NCBI GenBank assembly: GCA_937900415.1
Contig: CALCEY010000005.1
Span: 62,001-126,000 of the forward strand
Length of the DNA stretch: 64,000 bases
Direction: 5' to 3'
Source: an uncultured Clostridia bacterium
GTDB lineage: Bacteria; Bacillota; Clostridia; Peptostreptococcales; Anaerovoracaceae
Below are positions 41,556 through 49,390 of the stretch, piece by piece. The notes beneath the pieces were generated by a model. The model did no database searches. It was not told where the DNA came from and saw nothing but the letters and a program-made list of their open reading frames with translations. Within the stretch, counting starts at the first letter, position 1, and each line of letters starts with the position of its first letter. The position numbers and the translations under genes are program-made.

Positions 41556-42432
41556 AATCTACTTCCTCTCTTGCCGGAAGCTCGAGGAGCTCCGGATTCT
41601 GCAACAAATATTTTATCAACTTTACGGTCTTGGAATAATAATATCCGTCGGCGATTCTCTCATCCAAAGTAAGTCCTATATCAAGAGTCTCCTTTAACTC
41701 CGTTCTGTCCTCTTGGGCATTATACACAGGCGTTAGTTTTTTTTCTCCTATGACGACAAATATAGAATTGGTTCCCCAGTTGCAGAGATGATGATATCCT
41801 GATTTGAGCCCTATCGAACCAAGGTTGCTTATAAAGCATGTGGCGTGGTTCGGATCGGTTTTAATTAGAAATTCCGGCACTTTGCCGTAAAAATCCAGCT
41901 TATGTAATATCCATACCACAAAGCGCAGCATAAATCTCGGCATTTTTGTAAGGGTATCCATACCGGCCGTAGAATTATCCAGTTTATCGCTTCTGCACTG
42001 ATTTATTTCTGCATATACCTTTTCCCTAACCGTTTCGATAGTAGCATCCTCATCAAATTTAACAAAAGCAAGCGCTTCTTTTCCTTCGTCGGCAAATCTC
42101 TTTTTCACGACGAACGCTAACGTCAAATCATTCCTCTGATAAGTACGATATCCCTTTATAAATCTGTTCATCTTAGGCCTCAACGTTATCGTCTTGACGA
42201 TGGCCGCTAAAATTACATGAAACAGCTTATAAGGATCTTCGCTTATATCAGAATTTTTCTTCTCCAGGTAACGGTTTATATTCTCAAGATATATTCTCTC
42301 GCTTATATAGGCTTCATTGTCAGCTCTGTCGGGATACAGATAAGGAGTAAAGGCGTGCATAGGGTCTATATCCTTCAGCCATACGCCGTCTTTTCTGTCC
42401 CCCATCTTCTTTTTTCTCTTTTTATCTTCCAT
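41539..42432 (-). CDS. 2-oxoacid dehydrogenase E2/CAT-like acyltransferase, active-site His replaced
   Basis: About 297 residues from ATG 42432 (MEDKKRKKKMGD), which has AGGAG upstream. The fold is that of the E2 catalytic and chloramphenicol acetyltransferase superfamily (VKTITLRPKMNRFI, TCFISNLGSIGL, FVVIGEKKLTPVY), with no lipoyl or E3-binding domain. The catalytic motif DHRxxDG of this superfamily is here DERIADG (about 257-263), with Glu for the general-base His. It may be a non-classical or non-catalytic acyl-binding protein. It is first in a two-gene operon with an acyl-CoA ligase. CoA-dependent acyl transfer to an unknown acceptor is plausible but unproven. Confidence 0.75.
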   Translation of the reverse strand: MEDKKRKKKMGDRKDGVWLKDIDPMHAFTPYLYPDRADNEAYISERIYLENINRYLEKKNSDISEDPYKLFHVILAAIVKTITLRPKMNRFIKGYRTYQRNDLTLAFVVKKRFADEGKEALAFVKFDEDATIETVREKVYAEINQCRSDKLDNSTAGMDTLTKMPRFMLRFVVWILHKLDFYGKVPEFLIKTDPNHATCFISNLGSIGLKSGYHHLCNWGTNSIFVVIGEKKLTPVYNAQEDRTELKETLDIGLTLDERIADGYYYSKTVKLIKYLLQNPELLELPAREEVDYEHQK

Positions 42433-42454
42433 TTCATTTTTCTCCTGACGATAA

Positions 42455-42483
42455 AACAAAGTACGCGCTTAGCATACTTTGTT
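42455..42483 (-). promoter_or_regulatory. Inverted repeat upstream of the E2-like/acyl-CoA ligase operon
   Basis: AACAAAGTA (42455-42463) and TACTTTGTT (42475-42483) are perfect 9-bp arms separated by 11 nt, about 25 bp upstream of the start codon. They may be an operator or an RNA hairpin in the leader. No regulator gene is adjacent. Confidence 0.45.
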
Positions 42484-42589
42484 ATATTATCATAAATTTT
42501 TAATAATTCCCAGCCTTTTCATAAAATGTAAGGATTTGTTAAGATAAAGCTTAGCGGTTTCTAATCATCTCCAATCATCTTTGCCGCTT

Positions 42590-43630
42590 TTAATCAGCTT
42601 TATACGTTTTCCAGTATTTACTGTACAAATCGTCTCCATCTGCGCCGAGATTGCGTAAAGTCTCGCAATTGGCCAGCTCTTCCTCCGAAGGATTGAGCAC
42701 CGGTTCATCTACCAGATCGGCGATTTCCTTGTTTGGAATAGCATAAGTGAGATATTCAAAATTCTTTTCCGCCGTATCTCCGTCCAGCATAAAATCTATC
42801 CATGCTTCAGCTGCTTCCACGTTCTTCGCAGTCTTTGGAACGGCCCAGCAATCGGTCCAGACTTCAGTGCCTTCTTTAGGAATCACAAACTCTAAATTCT
42901 CATTGTACTCTTTTGAATAAATGATTTCTCCTGAGGTTATGACGGCCATAGCCGCCGAGTCGCCTATCATGATTTCTCTGGCGTTATCATTGGCAAAGCT
43001 GTACACCAGTTCCTTCTGCTCCATGAGAAGGTCAGTCATGGCTTTGATTTCATCCTCGTCAGTAGTATTTATAGAATATCCCAGCATTTTAGCAGCTATA
43101 ACATAGCACTCACGCATAGAATTAGGCATAACTATTTTGTCTGAGTACTTTTCATTCCAGAGAATATTCCACGAATCTACAGGATCGTCTACCATGCTCT
43201 TGTTGTACATTATTCCGTAAGTTCCCCATGTATGGGGGGCTGAATATTTCATGCCAGGATCAAACTCTTCCATAAAGGGCTTTATATTGTCCGCAATATT
43301 CTTCGAGTTAGGTATATTGTCAAAATTTATCTTTGAAAGCAAATCTTCGCTTCTCAGCCTTTCTATCATATAATCGGAGGCGCATATCACATCGTAATCC
43401 GCCGAATTATTCTTTATTACGGGATACATTTCTTCATTGGTATCGAACAGATCCACAACCACCTTATATCCTGTTTTTTCCTCAAATTCATACTGAAGCT
43501 CAGGATCAAAATAATCGCCGAAGCAATAAACGTAAAGAGTTTTATCTGCTTCTGCCTCCTTCTTTCCGCAGCCGGCAAGCATTGTTAAACACATTACAGC
43601 AATTAACGCCGTCGTCAAAATTTTTTTCAT
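42590..43630 (-). CDS. potD: Spermidine/putrescine-binding lipoprotein
   Basis: A 346-residue substrate-binding protein with signal peptide and lipobox MLAGC (Cys21). The mature fold is that of PotD: YCFGDYFDPELQYEFEEKTGYKVVVD, CASDYMIERL, SAPHTWGTYGIMYN and EVWTDCWAVPKTAKNVEAAEAWIDFMLDG. It delivers polyamines to the PotBC permeases. It overlaps potC by 4 bp and is the last gene of the operon. Confidence 0.92.
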   Translation of the reverse strand: MKKILTTALIAVMCLTMLAGCGKKEAEADKTLYVYCFGDYFDPELQYEFEEKTGYKVVVDLFDTNEEMYPVIKNNSADYDVICASDYMIERLRSEDLLSKINFDNIPNSKNIADNIKPFMEEFDPGMKYSAPHTWGTYGIMYNKSMVDDPVDSWNILWNEKYSDKIVMPNSMRECYVIAAKMLGYSINTTDEDEIKAMTDLLMEQKELVYSFANDNAREIMIGDSAAMAVITSGEIIYSKEYNENLEFVIPKEGTEVWTDCWAVPKTAKNVEAAEAWIDFMLDGDTAEKNFEYLTYAIPNKEIADLVDEPVLNPSEEELANCETLRNLGADGDDLYSKYWKTYKAD

Positions 43631-44409
43631 AAATCTTTCCTTTCCTCCTTTTTGTTGCTGAGCACATTGACGATAACCAATATAACAAATACAGCCACAA
43701 ATATCAGTGTAGATAAAGCATAGAGCGTAGGTCTTATCCCAACTCTTACCTGACTGTATATCAGCGTCGAAAGCGTATTTATTCCTGCTCCCCTTGTAAA
43801 ATGAGTTATTACAAAGTCATCAACAGACATTGTAAAAGACAGCAGGAAGCCTGAAACGATTCCCGGCATTATATCCGGAAGAACAACCTTAAAAAACGCA
43901 TACACCGGAGAAGCTCCCAAATCCAATGCTGCTTCGTATGTATGATTTTCCAGCTGCTTAAACTTAGGCATCACGGAAAGTATAACATACGGTATGCAGA
44001 AAGTTATATGCGCAAACAGCACGGTTCCGTAATTAAGCGAAATTCCAAACAGAAGGAATGAAAGCATAAGAGAAATACCAGTCACTATGTCTGCATTGAG
44101 CAGCGGTATATTATTTATCCCCATCAGCAAGGTCCTGTATTTCTCCTTCATAGCGCTTATACCTATACAGGCCGCAACGCCGACTACTGTGGATATCACC
44201 GCGGCCCAGAACGCTATGGTGACGGTATTGCCGAGGGCTTCCATAATCTGCCTGCTGGAAAACATTTCTTCATACCATTCCAGCGAAAATCCGACCCACG
44301 CATTCATGGTCTTTCCGCCGTTGAAAGACAGAACCATCAGGGTAAATATAGGCAAGTATAAAAATAACATTATGAGGATGAGATATATACTTTTGAAAGC
44401 TTTTTTCAC
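43627..44409 (-). CDS. potC: Spermidine/putrescine ABC permease PotC
   Basis: A 260-residue protein with six membrane segments and the EAA loop YEAALDLGASPVYAFFKVVLPDIMPGI that contacts the ATPase. It overlaps potB and potD by 4 bp each, so all are translationally coupled. It forms the channel with PotB. Confidence 0.92.
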   Translation of the reverse strand: MKKAFKSIYLILIMLFLYLPIFTLMVLSFNGGKTMNAWVGFSLEWYEEMFSSRQIMEALGNTVTIAFWAAVISTVVGVAACIGISAMKEKYRTLLMGINNIPLLNADIVTGISLMLSFLLFGISLNYGTVLFAHITFCIPYVILSVMPKFKQLENHTYEAALDLGASPVYAFFKVVLPDIMPGIVSGFLLSFTMSVDDFVITHFTRGAGINTLSTLIYSQVRVGIRPTLYALSTLIFVAVFVILVIVNVLSNKKEERKDL

Positions 44410-45218
44410 AGCACATTGCCCTCCCCGTTCTTATCAAATTTTTCTATCAGAGCCATGCTTATGACGATGAATATCATCATCACCAGCGACAGACCTGCTC
44501 CCAAATTCCAGTTAGAGCTGGTGGTAAACTCCTGCTCTATTATATTTCCTATGAGATTTACTTTTCCGCCGCCCAGCATATTGGAAACTGCAAAGGTAGT
44601 CAGTGAAGGCACGAATACCATGGTAATGCCGCTCACGATACCCGGCAGGGAAAGAGGCGCAATCACCCTCGTAAGAACTTGAATTCTGCCGGCGCCTAAA
44701 TCATAAGCCGCTTCTATCACGTTTTTATCTATCTTTATTAAAGCGTTATAAATCGGCAATATCATAAAGGGCAGGTAGTCGTAAACCATACCTAAAACCA
44801 CAGCCGCAGGAGTATTTATTATATCCAGTCTTGGCAAGCCAATAAATACAAGAAGCTGGTTAATTATACCGTTTTTTTCAAGAAGAACCTGCCATGCCAT
44901 GGTGCGAAGAAGAAAATTCATCCACATAGGCAGTATAAACACGAACACCATAAAGCCTTTCTTGCCCAGCCTGCTGTCTTTAAGTACAAGACCTAAAGGA
45001 AAAGCTATTATGAGGCATATTACCGTACTTATCAATGCCAGTCCCAGAGCAAGAAAAAGAGCTTCTCTATGTTCAGGCGTTGCGATAGCCAGTACGTTAT
45101 CAAGTGTAAAGCTGCCGCTTCTGTCTGTTATTCCGTAAAAAGCAATGACTCCGAGGGGAATCATTGTTCCGCACAGGATGAACAGCAGAAAAGGGCCGCT
45201 GAAAATCTTTTTACTCAT
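44406..45218 (-). CDS. potB: Spermidine/putrescine ABC permease PotB
   Basis: About 270 residues from ATG 45218 (MSKKIFSGP), downstream of GGAGG inside the end of potA. A start at 45239 is also open. It has six membrane segments and an EAA loop, VIEAAYDLGAGRIQVLTRVIAPLSLPGI. It overlaps the end of potA and, by 4 bp, the start of potC. Confidence 0.9.
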   Translation of the reverse strand: MSKKIFSGPFLLFILCGTMIPLGVIAFYGITDRSGSFTLDNVLAIATPEHREALFLALGLALISTVICLIIAFPLGLVLKDSRLGKKGFMVFVFILPMWMNFLLRTMAWQVLLEKNGIINQLLVFIGLPRLDIINTPAAVVLGMVYDYLPFMILPIYNALIKIDKNVIEAAYDLGAGRIQVLTRVIAPLSLPGIVSGITMVFVPSLTTFAVSNMLGGGKVNLIGNIIEQEFTTSSNWNLGAGLSLVMMIFIVISMALIEKFDKNGEGNVL

Positions 45219-46278
45219 CCAGTACCATTGCCTCCTCATCCTCTGACTGAGGTTTGTTCATTATCTGAATATTCTCAGGGGTAACGCTTATAGATACCGA
45301 GCTGCCTACCGGATAGCTCCTGGTATTCTGCGCCAGCCACTCGAAGCCTCCGGCTTCTATGCACATCTCGTAGTGAACTCCTATGAACACATTCGAGGTT
45401 ACCACGCCGTCGAGAATGCCTTCCCCCGGCTTTCCTATTATTATATCCTCCGGCCTTATAACCACGTCTACAGGCTTTTTCCTGCCGAAGCCCTCGTCTA
45501 TACAGTCAAAAATGCAGCCGCATATCTTAACCACTCTGTCTTCCATCATTATTCCATCTATAATGTTGCTGTCCCCGATAAAGTCGGCTACAAAGGCATT
45601 TTCAGGCTCATTGTAAATTTCCTCCGGAGTTCCCATCTGCTGTATATATCCTTGATTCATTACTACAACTTTGTCAGACATCGTCAGCGCCTCCTCCTGA
45701 TCGTGCGTAACATAGAGGAATGTTATTCCAAGCTCATTCTTCAGTCTTATGAGCTCATACTGCATCTCCTGTCTCAGTTTGAGATCCAAGGCGCCAAGCG
45801 GCTCGTCCAGCAGTAAAACTCTCGGTTCGTTCACTATGGCTCTCGCTATGGCGATACGCTGCTGCTGTCCGCCTGAAAGAGAATCTACGGAACGTTTTTC
45901 ATAGCCGCTCAGGTTTACCAGCTTTAAGGCGTATTTTACTTTGTCTTTTATATATTCTTTACTCTTTCCGCTTATTTTAAGGCCGAAAGCAATGTTCTCG
46001 GCTATGGACATATGAGGAAAAAGAGCATATTTCTGAAACACCGTGTTTATCTGTCTTTTATTCGGTTCCAGCTTTGTAATGTCCTGTCCCTGAAACATTA
46101 CTCTTCCGGTATCCGGAGTTTCAAAGCCTCCCAGTATTCTCAAAGTCGTAGTCTTACCGCAGCCTGAAGGACCGAGGAGCGTTATAAATTCGTTCTCTTT
46201 TATTTTAAGATTAAATTCGTCCAGTACAAGTTCCCCGTCAAAAGACTTGGAAATATCTATGAGTTCTATTAAGGCCAT
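45211..46278 (-). CDS. potA: Spermidine/putrescine ABC ATPase PotA
   Basis: A 355-residue ABC ATPase with Walker A GPSGCGKTT, signature LSGGQQQR, Walker B VLLLDEPLGALD and a C-terminal TOBE domain (about 275-345) typical of PotA/MalK-like importers. It powers polyamine uptake by PotBCD. It begins 10 bp after the XRE-cupin regulator gene, with which it is cotranscribed. Confidence 0.92.
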   Translation of the reverse strand: MALIELIDISKSFDGELVLDEFNLKIKENEFITLLGPSGCGKTTTLRILGGFETPDTGRVMFQGQDITKLEPNKRQINTVFQKYALFPHMSIAENIAFGLKISGKSKEYIKDKVKYALKLVNLSGYEKRSVDSLSGGQQQRIAIARAIVNEPRVLLLDEPLGALDLKLRQEMQYELIRLKNELGITFLYVTHDQEEALTMSDKVVVMNQGYIQQMGTPEEIYNEPENAFVADFIGDSNIIDGIMMEDRVVKICGCIFDCIDEGFGRKKPVDVVIRPEDIIIGKPGEGILDGVVTSNVFIGVHYEMCIEAGGFEWLAQNTRSYPVGSSVSISVTPENIQIMNKPQSEDEEAMVLDE

Positions 46279-46287
46279 TTTTTCGTC

Positions 46288-46824
46288 TTAGAAACTCGGT
46301 GGAGTGCTCACCCACAGAATTTCTGCTCCCTTCTTTGAAATAATGTAATGTTTTTTGCCGGGCGTATAATAAAAGGCTTCCCCGGCTTTAGCCTTATGCT
46401 TTTCTTTCCCGATTATTATGGTTATCTCGCCTTTCAGCACATAACCGAACTCCTCACCCTCATGAGGATTATCCGGATAAGTTTCTCCACCCGGCTCAAG
46501 CGTGAGTCTTATCGGCTCCATTATATTTTTCTGAGCGTTGGGAATTATCCATTCGGTTTTGTTTTTCAGCTGGTCATCGACCTTCTCGAAAAAATCGTCG
46601 TCTCCGAAAACGATTTGAGTTTTGGTATCTTCCATGGAAAAGAATTCGTTGAGCGACATGCCGAGGCATTGCAATATATCCTCCAGCGTCGATATAGACG
46701 GCGACGTCAAATCGTTTTCCAGCTGAGAAATAAATCCCTTGGAAAGTTCGCTCCTGTCGGCCAGCTCTTCCTGAGTCAAACCGTTAAGTATTCTTATTTC
46801 TCTTATCTTTTTTCCTATCTCCAT
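46288..46824 (-). CDS. XRE-family regulator with C-terminal cupin domain (PuuR-like)
   Basis: About 178 residues from ATG 46824 (MEIGKKIREIRILNGLTQEELADRSELSKGFISQLE...), a helix-turn-helix XRE domain (1-60) joined to a small cupin sensor domain (about 105-178: PHEGEEFGYVLKGEITIIIG...AFYYTPGKKHYI). This architecture occurs in PuuR-type polyamine regulators, and the gene leads the potABCD operon, so it probably senses polyamines and represses the operon. The open frame extends to 47049 but the extra residues do not resemble the family. Confidence 0.88.
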   Translation of the reverse strand: MEIGKKIREIRILNGLTQEELADRSELSKGFISQLENDLTSPSISTLEDILQCLGMSLNEFFSMEDTKTQIVFGDDDFFEKVDDQLKNKTEWIIPNAQKNIMEPIRLTLEPGGETYPDNPHEGEEFGYVLKGEITIIIGKEKHKAKAGEAFYYTPGKKHYIISKKGAEILWVSTPPSF

Positions 46825-47008
46825 ACCATTCTTTTCCGTTGCGGACGCCGCAGCTGACATAAGCCTCTCGGCAGTGAAAGCTCCTCCTCTGCCGCAAGCC
46901 GGGTTTATTCCGGCCGCCGGCCTGCTTCGCCTTCCCCCAAAAACAGCCGATGCGTAAAAGCCCTGATTCTCATCTGTCTCCGGCCTGCGTTCTTCGCTTC
47001 GTTTTGTT

Positions 47009-47040
47009 ATAATAAACTTAAAGTTTAGAAATACTAAACC
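47009..47040 (-). promoter_or_regulatory. Candidate promoter/operator of the pot operon
   Basis: GTTTAG-AAATA-CTAAAC (47023-47039) is a palindrome; AAACTT-A-AAGTTT overlaps its left side. On the minus strand TTTAGT and TATTAT are spaced 18 bp within the same stretch. This would suit an XRE repressor. The leader to the regulator's ATG would be about 180 nt. Confidence 0.5.
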
Positions 47041-47221
47041 ATTTGCCATATATGATTATATATTAAACTTGCGGAAAGTCAAGCTAATATTTTATTTTCA
47101 GCTTTTCTTTCAAGCTTTTTCTCATATCTGAAAGTCCGAAAATCTCCAAAGTTAAGACGGCTTCCGATACTCCGGCGTCTCTGCCTGCTTACTTTAAAAC
47201 GGCTTCTCATAGACATTTATG

Positions 47222-47250
47222 GTGACTTTTCCTTTTTACGGTGCTATAAT
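47222..47250 (+). promoter_or_regulatory. Promoter of the AEC permease gene, leaderless geometry
   Basis: GTGACT (47222-47227) and extended -10 TGCTATAAT (47242-47250) are spaced 17 bp. The ATG at 47257 lies 6 nt past the -10, so transcription would start at or next to the ATG. No Shine-Dalgarno sequence is present. Confidence 0.6.
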
Positions 47251-47256
47251 AGCTTC

Positions 47257-48207
47257 ATGACTACAATACTTTCTAACGTTTTATCAATTTTTTTAATAAT
47301 AGCGGCGGGATTTGCAGCGAGCAAAGCAGGTATAATCAAAAAGGAAGCGGACAAGCATTTCGTAACCCTTATAATGAGCATAACCATGCCCTGCATGATA
47401 ATAACGTCGATAACTTCAAAAGAATTCAACTCAGATCTCGGAATGGCCACAGCGGAGGCTTTCATTCTGGGAACGCTTTTTTTCGTCTTTACTTTCATCT
47501 TGGGATATCTGATATGTAAAAAAGTTCTGAAAGTTTCTCCCAAGGAAGATCTTGGCGTCTACGTTTTGGCCTTCTCCAGTATAAATAACGGCTTTATGGG
47601 CTTTCCGATAACTCAGGCCATCTTCGGAAACGATATTCTTTACTTCATGATACTTCACAATATCATGCTCAATTTATATCTCTATTCGGCCGGCCCTTTT
47701 ATCCTGAATATGAATTCCGAAAAAGGAAAATTCAATATAAAATATTTTCTCAAAACGCTGTGCAATCCTTCAACCGCAGTTTCCGCCGTAAGTATTGTTA
47801 TGCTGTTTTCAGGGCTGCATCTTCCGCCTCTTGCTTTTGACACACTGGATTTGATTGGCAGCATTACCGTCCCTTTATCTATGCTGCTTGTAGGAGTTCA
47901 GCTTGCAGACAGCAATATCGCCAGAATAATAAAAAATCGCCATCTTCTGGCTGTTTCTGTAATAAAAATGATTTCCGTGCCGATTCTCACCTTCCTTGCA
48001 ATCAACTGGCTGCCTGTAGATACCTACGTAAAAATTGCCATAATATTCGGAGGAGCTTTTCCTACTGCCGTCATCACATCGGCGATAACTGCAATCGAGG
48101 GGAAAAATTCTCTGCTTGCGGCTGAAACCGTCGCGCTCACCACCTTGCTGTCAATCGCCGTAATCCCTGCGGCAGCCTTACTGCTCACGTCATATTACGG
48201 CTTATAA
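47257..48207 (+). CDS. AEC-family transporter (auxin efflux carrier/malate permease type)
   Basis: A 316-residue protein with about ten membrane segments in two five-segment halves, starting MTTILSNVLSIFLIIAAGFAASKAGII, with SINNGFMGFPITQAIFGNDIL and a PTAVITSAITAIEGKN segment, both AEC-family features. AEC members move organic acids or other anions; the substrate here is unknown. It is single, ended by a strong terminator, and appears to be translated from a leaderless mRNA. Confidence 0.88.
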   Translation: MTTILSNVLSIFLIIAAGFAASKAGIIKKEADKHFVTLIMSITMPCMIITSITSKEFNSDLGMATAEAFILGTLFFVFTFILGYLICKKVLKVSPKEDLGVYVLAFSSINNGFMGFPITQAIFGNDILYFMILHNIMLNLYLYSAGPFILNMNSEKGKFNIKYFLKTLCNPSTAVSAVSIVMLFSGLHLPPLAFDTLDLIGSITVPLSMLLVGVQLADSNIARIIKNRHLLAVSVIKMISVPILTFLAINWLPVDTYVKIAIIFGGAFPTAVITSAITAIEGKNSLLAAETVALTTLLSIAVIPAAALLLTSYYGL

Positions 48208-48290
48208 ATTTTGCATATTACCAAAACTGCGTCTGAAAGCGGTTTGTGCTGAAGAAGCTGCCTCATATCTTCCTTATCTTTGACAATATA

Positions 48291-48321
48291 AAAACCCCCG
48301 ATCCGGTCGGTCGGGGGTTTT
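48291..48321. terminator. Bidirectional terminator
   Basis: AAAACCCCCGA (48291-48301) and TCGGGGGTTTT (48311-48321) pair perfectly with a 9-nt loop, serving both the AEC gene and the convergent cohesin-like gene. Confidence 0.85.
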
Positions 48322-48331
48322 CGTATGATTT

Positions 48332-49378
48332 CTATTCAAATGCAGATTCTTTACGTTTTTTCCTGATTACCATTATCTGAAGAACTGCCGCATAAGCTGC
48401 AACAGCTATCAAGCTTCCCACAAGTAAAGGGATTATATTTTTATCTTCCTTGGTCTCTTCCTTTTCGCTGTCGGAATCGGCCGCTGAAAGATTTTTATAT
48501 TCAATGAATTCTTCCACAGAGACAGGTATTCTATCCCTGAAGGATCCCCCCTCGGCGTCATAAACGAAGAACTGTCTCTCCCCGGACTCCTTTTTCATCA
48601 GACAGATCAGTATATATTTCCCCTCCTCATCTGTATAAGCCGGTACTTCCCAATCCCATTCGCCGTATTTTATCATGGTCATCTTAAATCCTGCCGGCGC
48701 AGCTTCTTCTTTTATATCTTCACATATAATATATGTTTTGTCTCCGATTTCAATTTCAATCTGTTCAGGCTTTTCCGGAGCCTTTTCTTCTTCCTCTTCT
48801 TTTTCCGTCTCAGGCTTTATTTTCTCAGCTTCGGTAAAGTCTCCTCTTCTGTTTGGCGTTCCCGAATTTGTATTAGAACCAGAAGCTGCGGAGTTAGAAG
48901 AGCTTGATCCTGAAGCGGAAGAACCTGAACTTGGTTTTGACGGTTTGGCCGGCTGCGGCGCTGTAGCTTTAATTGAAGCTGAAACAGGTGAACATGAAAA
49001 TTCCTCCTCATCATATGTAAGCCCTGCGGAAGTTGTCACTCTCACCGTATGGGTTCCAGCCTTTTTAACTTTAAACGTGAAAGTTGCGGACATGGACGTT
49101 GCCCCCATAGTTTCCATTAAAAAGCCATTGCCATTCCGCGTAGTTACGCTTCCGCCATATCCTGTCAATTCAAGCGCTGAAGAATCATAACTGAGAGTAG
49201 CGGTAGCTGCGAATAATTGCGGACCCGAATATGTGAGCGTGACCGTCGCCGTATTTCCTACAATACATGAGCCTCCGGACATCCCCACATTAACCGAAGC
49301 GCCAAAGACCTCAGCGGCAGCTGTGATGCCAAGTGCTAAAGTCAATATTAAAACAAGTGATATTAATCTTTTTTTCAT
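48332..49378 (-). CDS. Membrane-anchored surface protein with a cohesin-like domain
   Basis: A 348-residue exported protein. After a signal peptide (1-26) comes a beta-sandwich resembling cohesin (about 28-140: SCIVGNTATVTLTYSGPQL, ATATLSYDSSALELTGYGG, SMSATFTFKVKKAGTHTV), then a Ser/Gly-rich linker (145-175), an acidic stretch, a second folded segment (about 200-295) and a C-terminal membrane segment (about 315-335) with a KKRKESAFE tail. No sortase motif is seen, so it is anchored by its membrane segment. It lies 12 bp downstream of a gene for a muramidase carrying a dockerin, so it may hold that enzyme at the cell surface. Confidence 0.75.
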   Translation of the reverse strand: MKKRLISLVLILTLALGITAAAEVFGASVNVGMSGGSCIVGNTATVTLTYSGPQLFAATATLSYDSSALELTGYGGSVTTRNGNGFLMETMGATSMSATFTFKVKKAGTHTVRVTTSAGLTYDEEEFSCSPVSASIKATAPQPAKPSKPSSGSSASGSSSSNSAASGSNTNSGTPNRRGDFTEAEKIKPETEKEEEEEKAPEKPEQIEIEIGDKTYIICEDIKEEAAPAGFKMTMIKYGEWDWEVPAYTDEEGKYILICLMKKESGERQFFVYDAEGGSFRDRIPVSVEEFIEYKNLSAADSDSEKEETKEDKNIIPLLVGSLIAVAAYAAVLQIMVIRKKRKESAFE

Positions 49379-49390
49379 GAATTATCCTTT

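Noticed and set aside
46825..47049. Long N-terminal extension of the XRE-cupin regulator
   Set aside because: The residues are Arg/Gly/Ala-rich and unlike the family; the helix-turn-helix domain begins normally at ATG 46824 and the predicted promoter lies within the extension.
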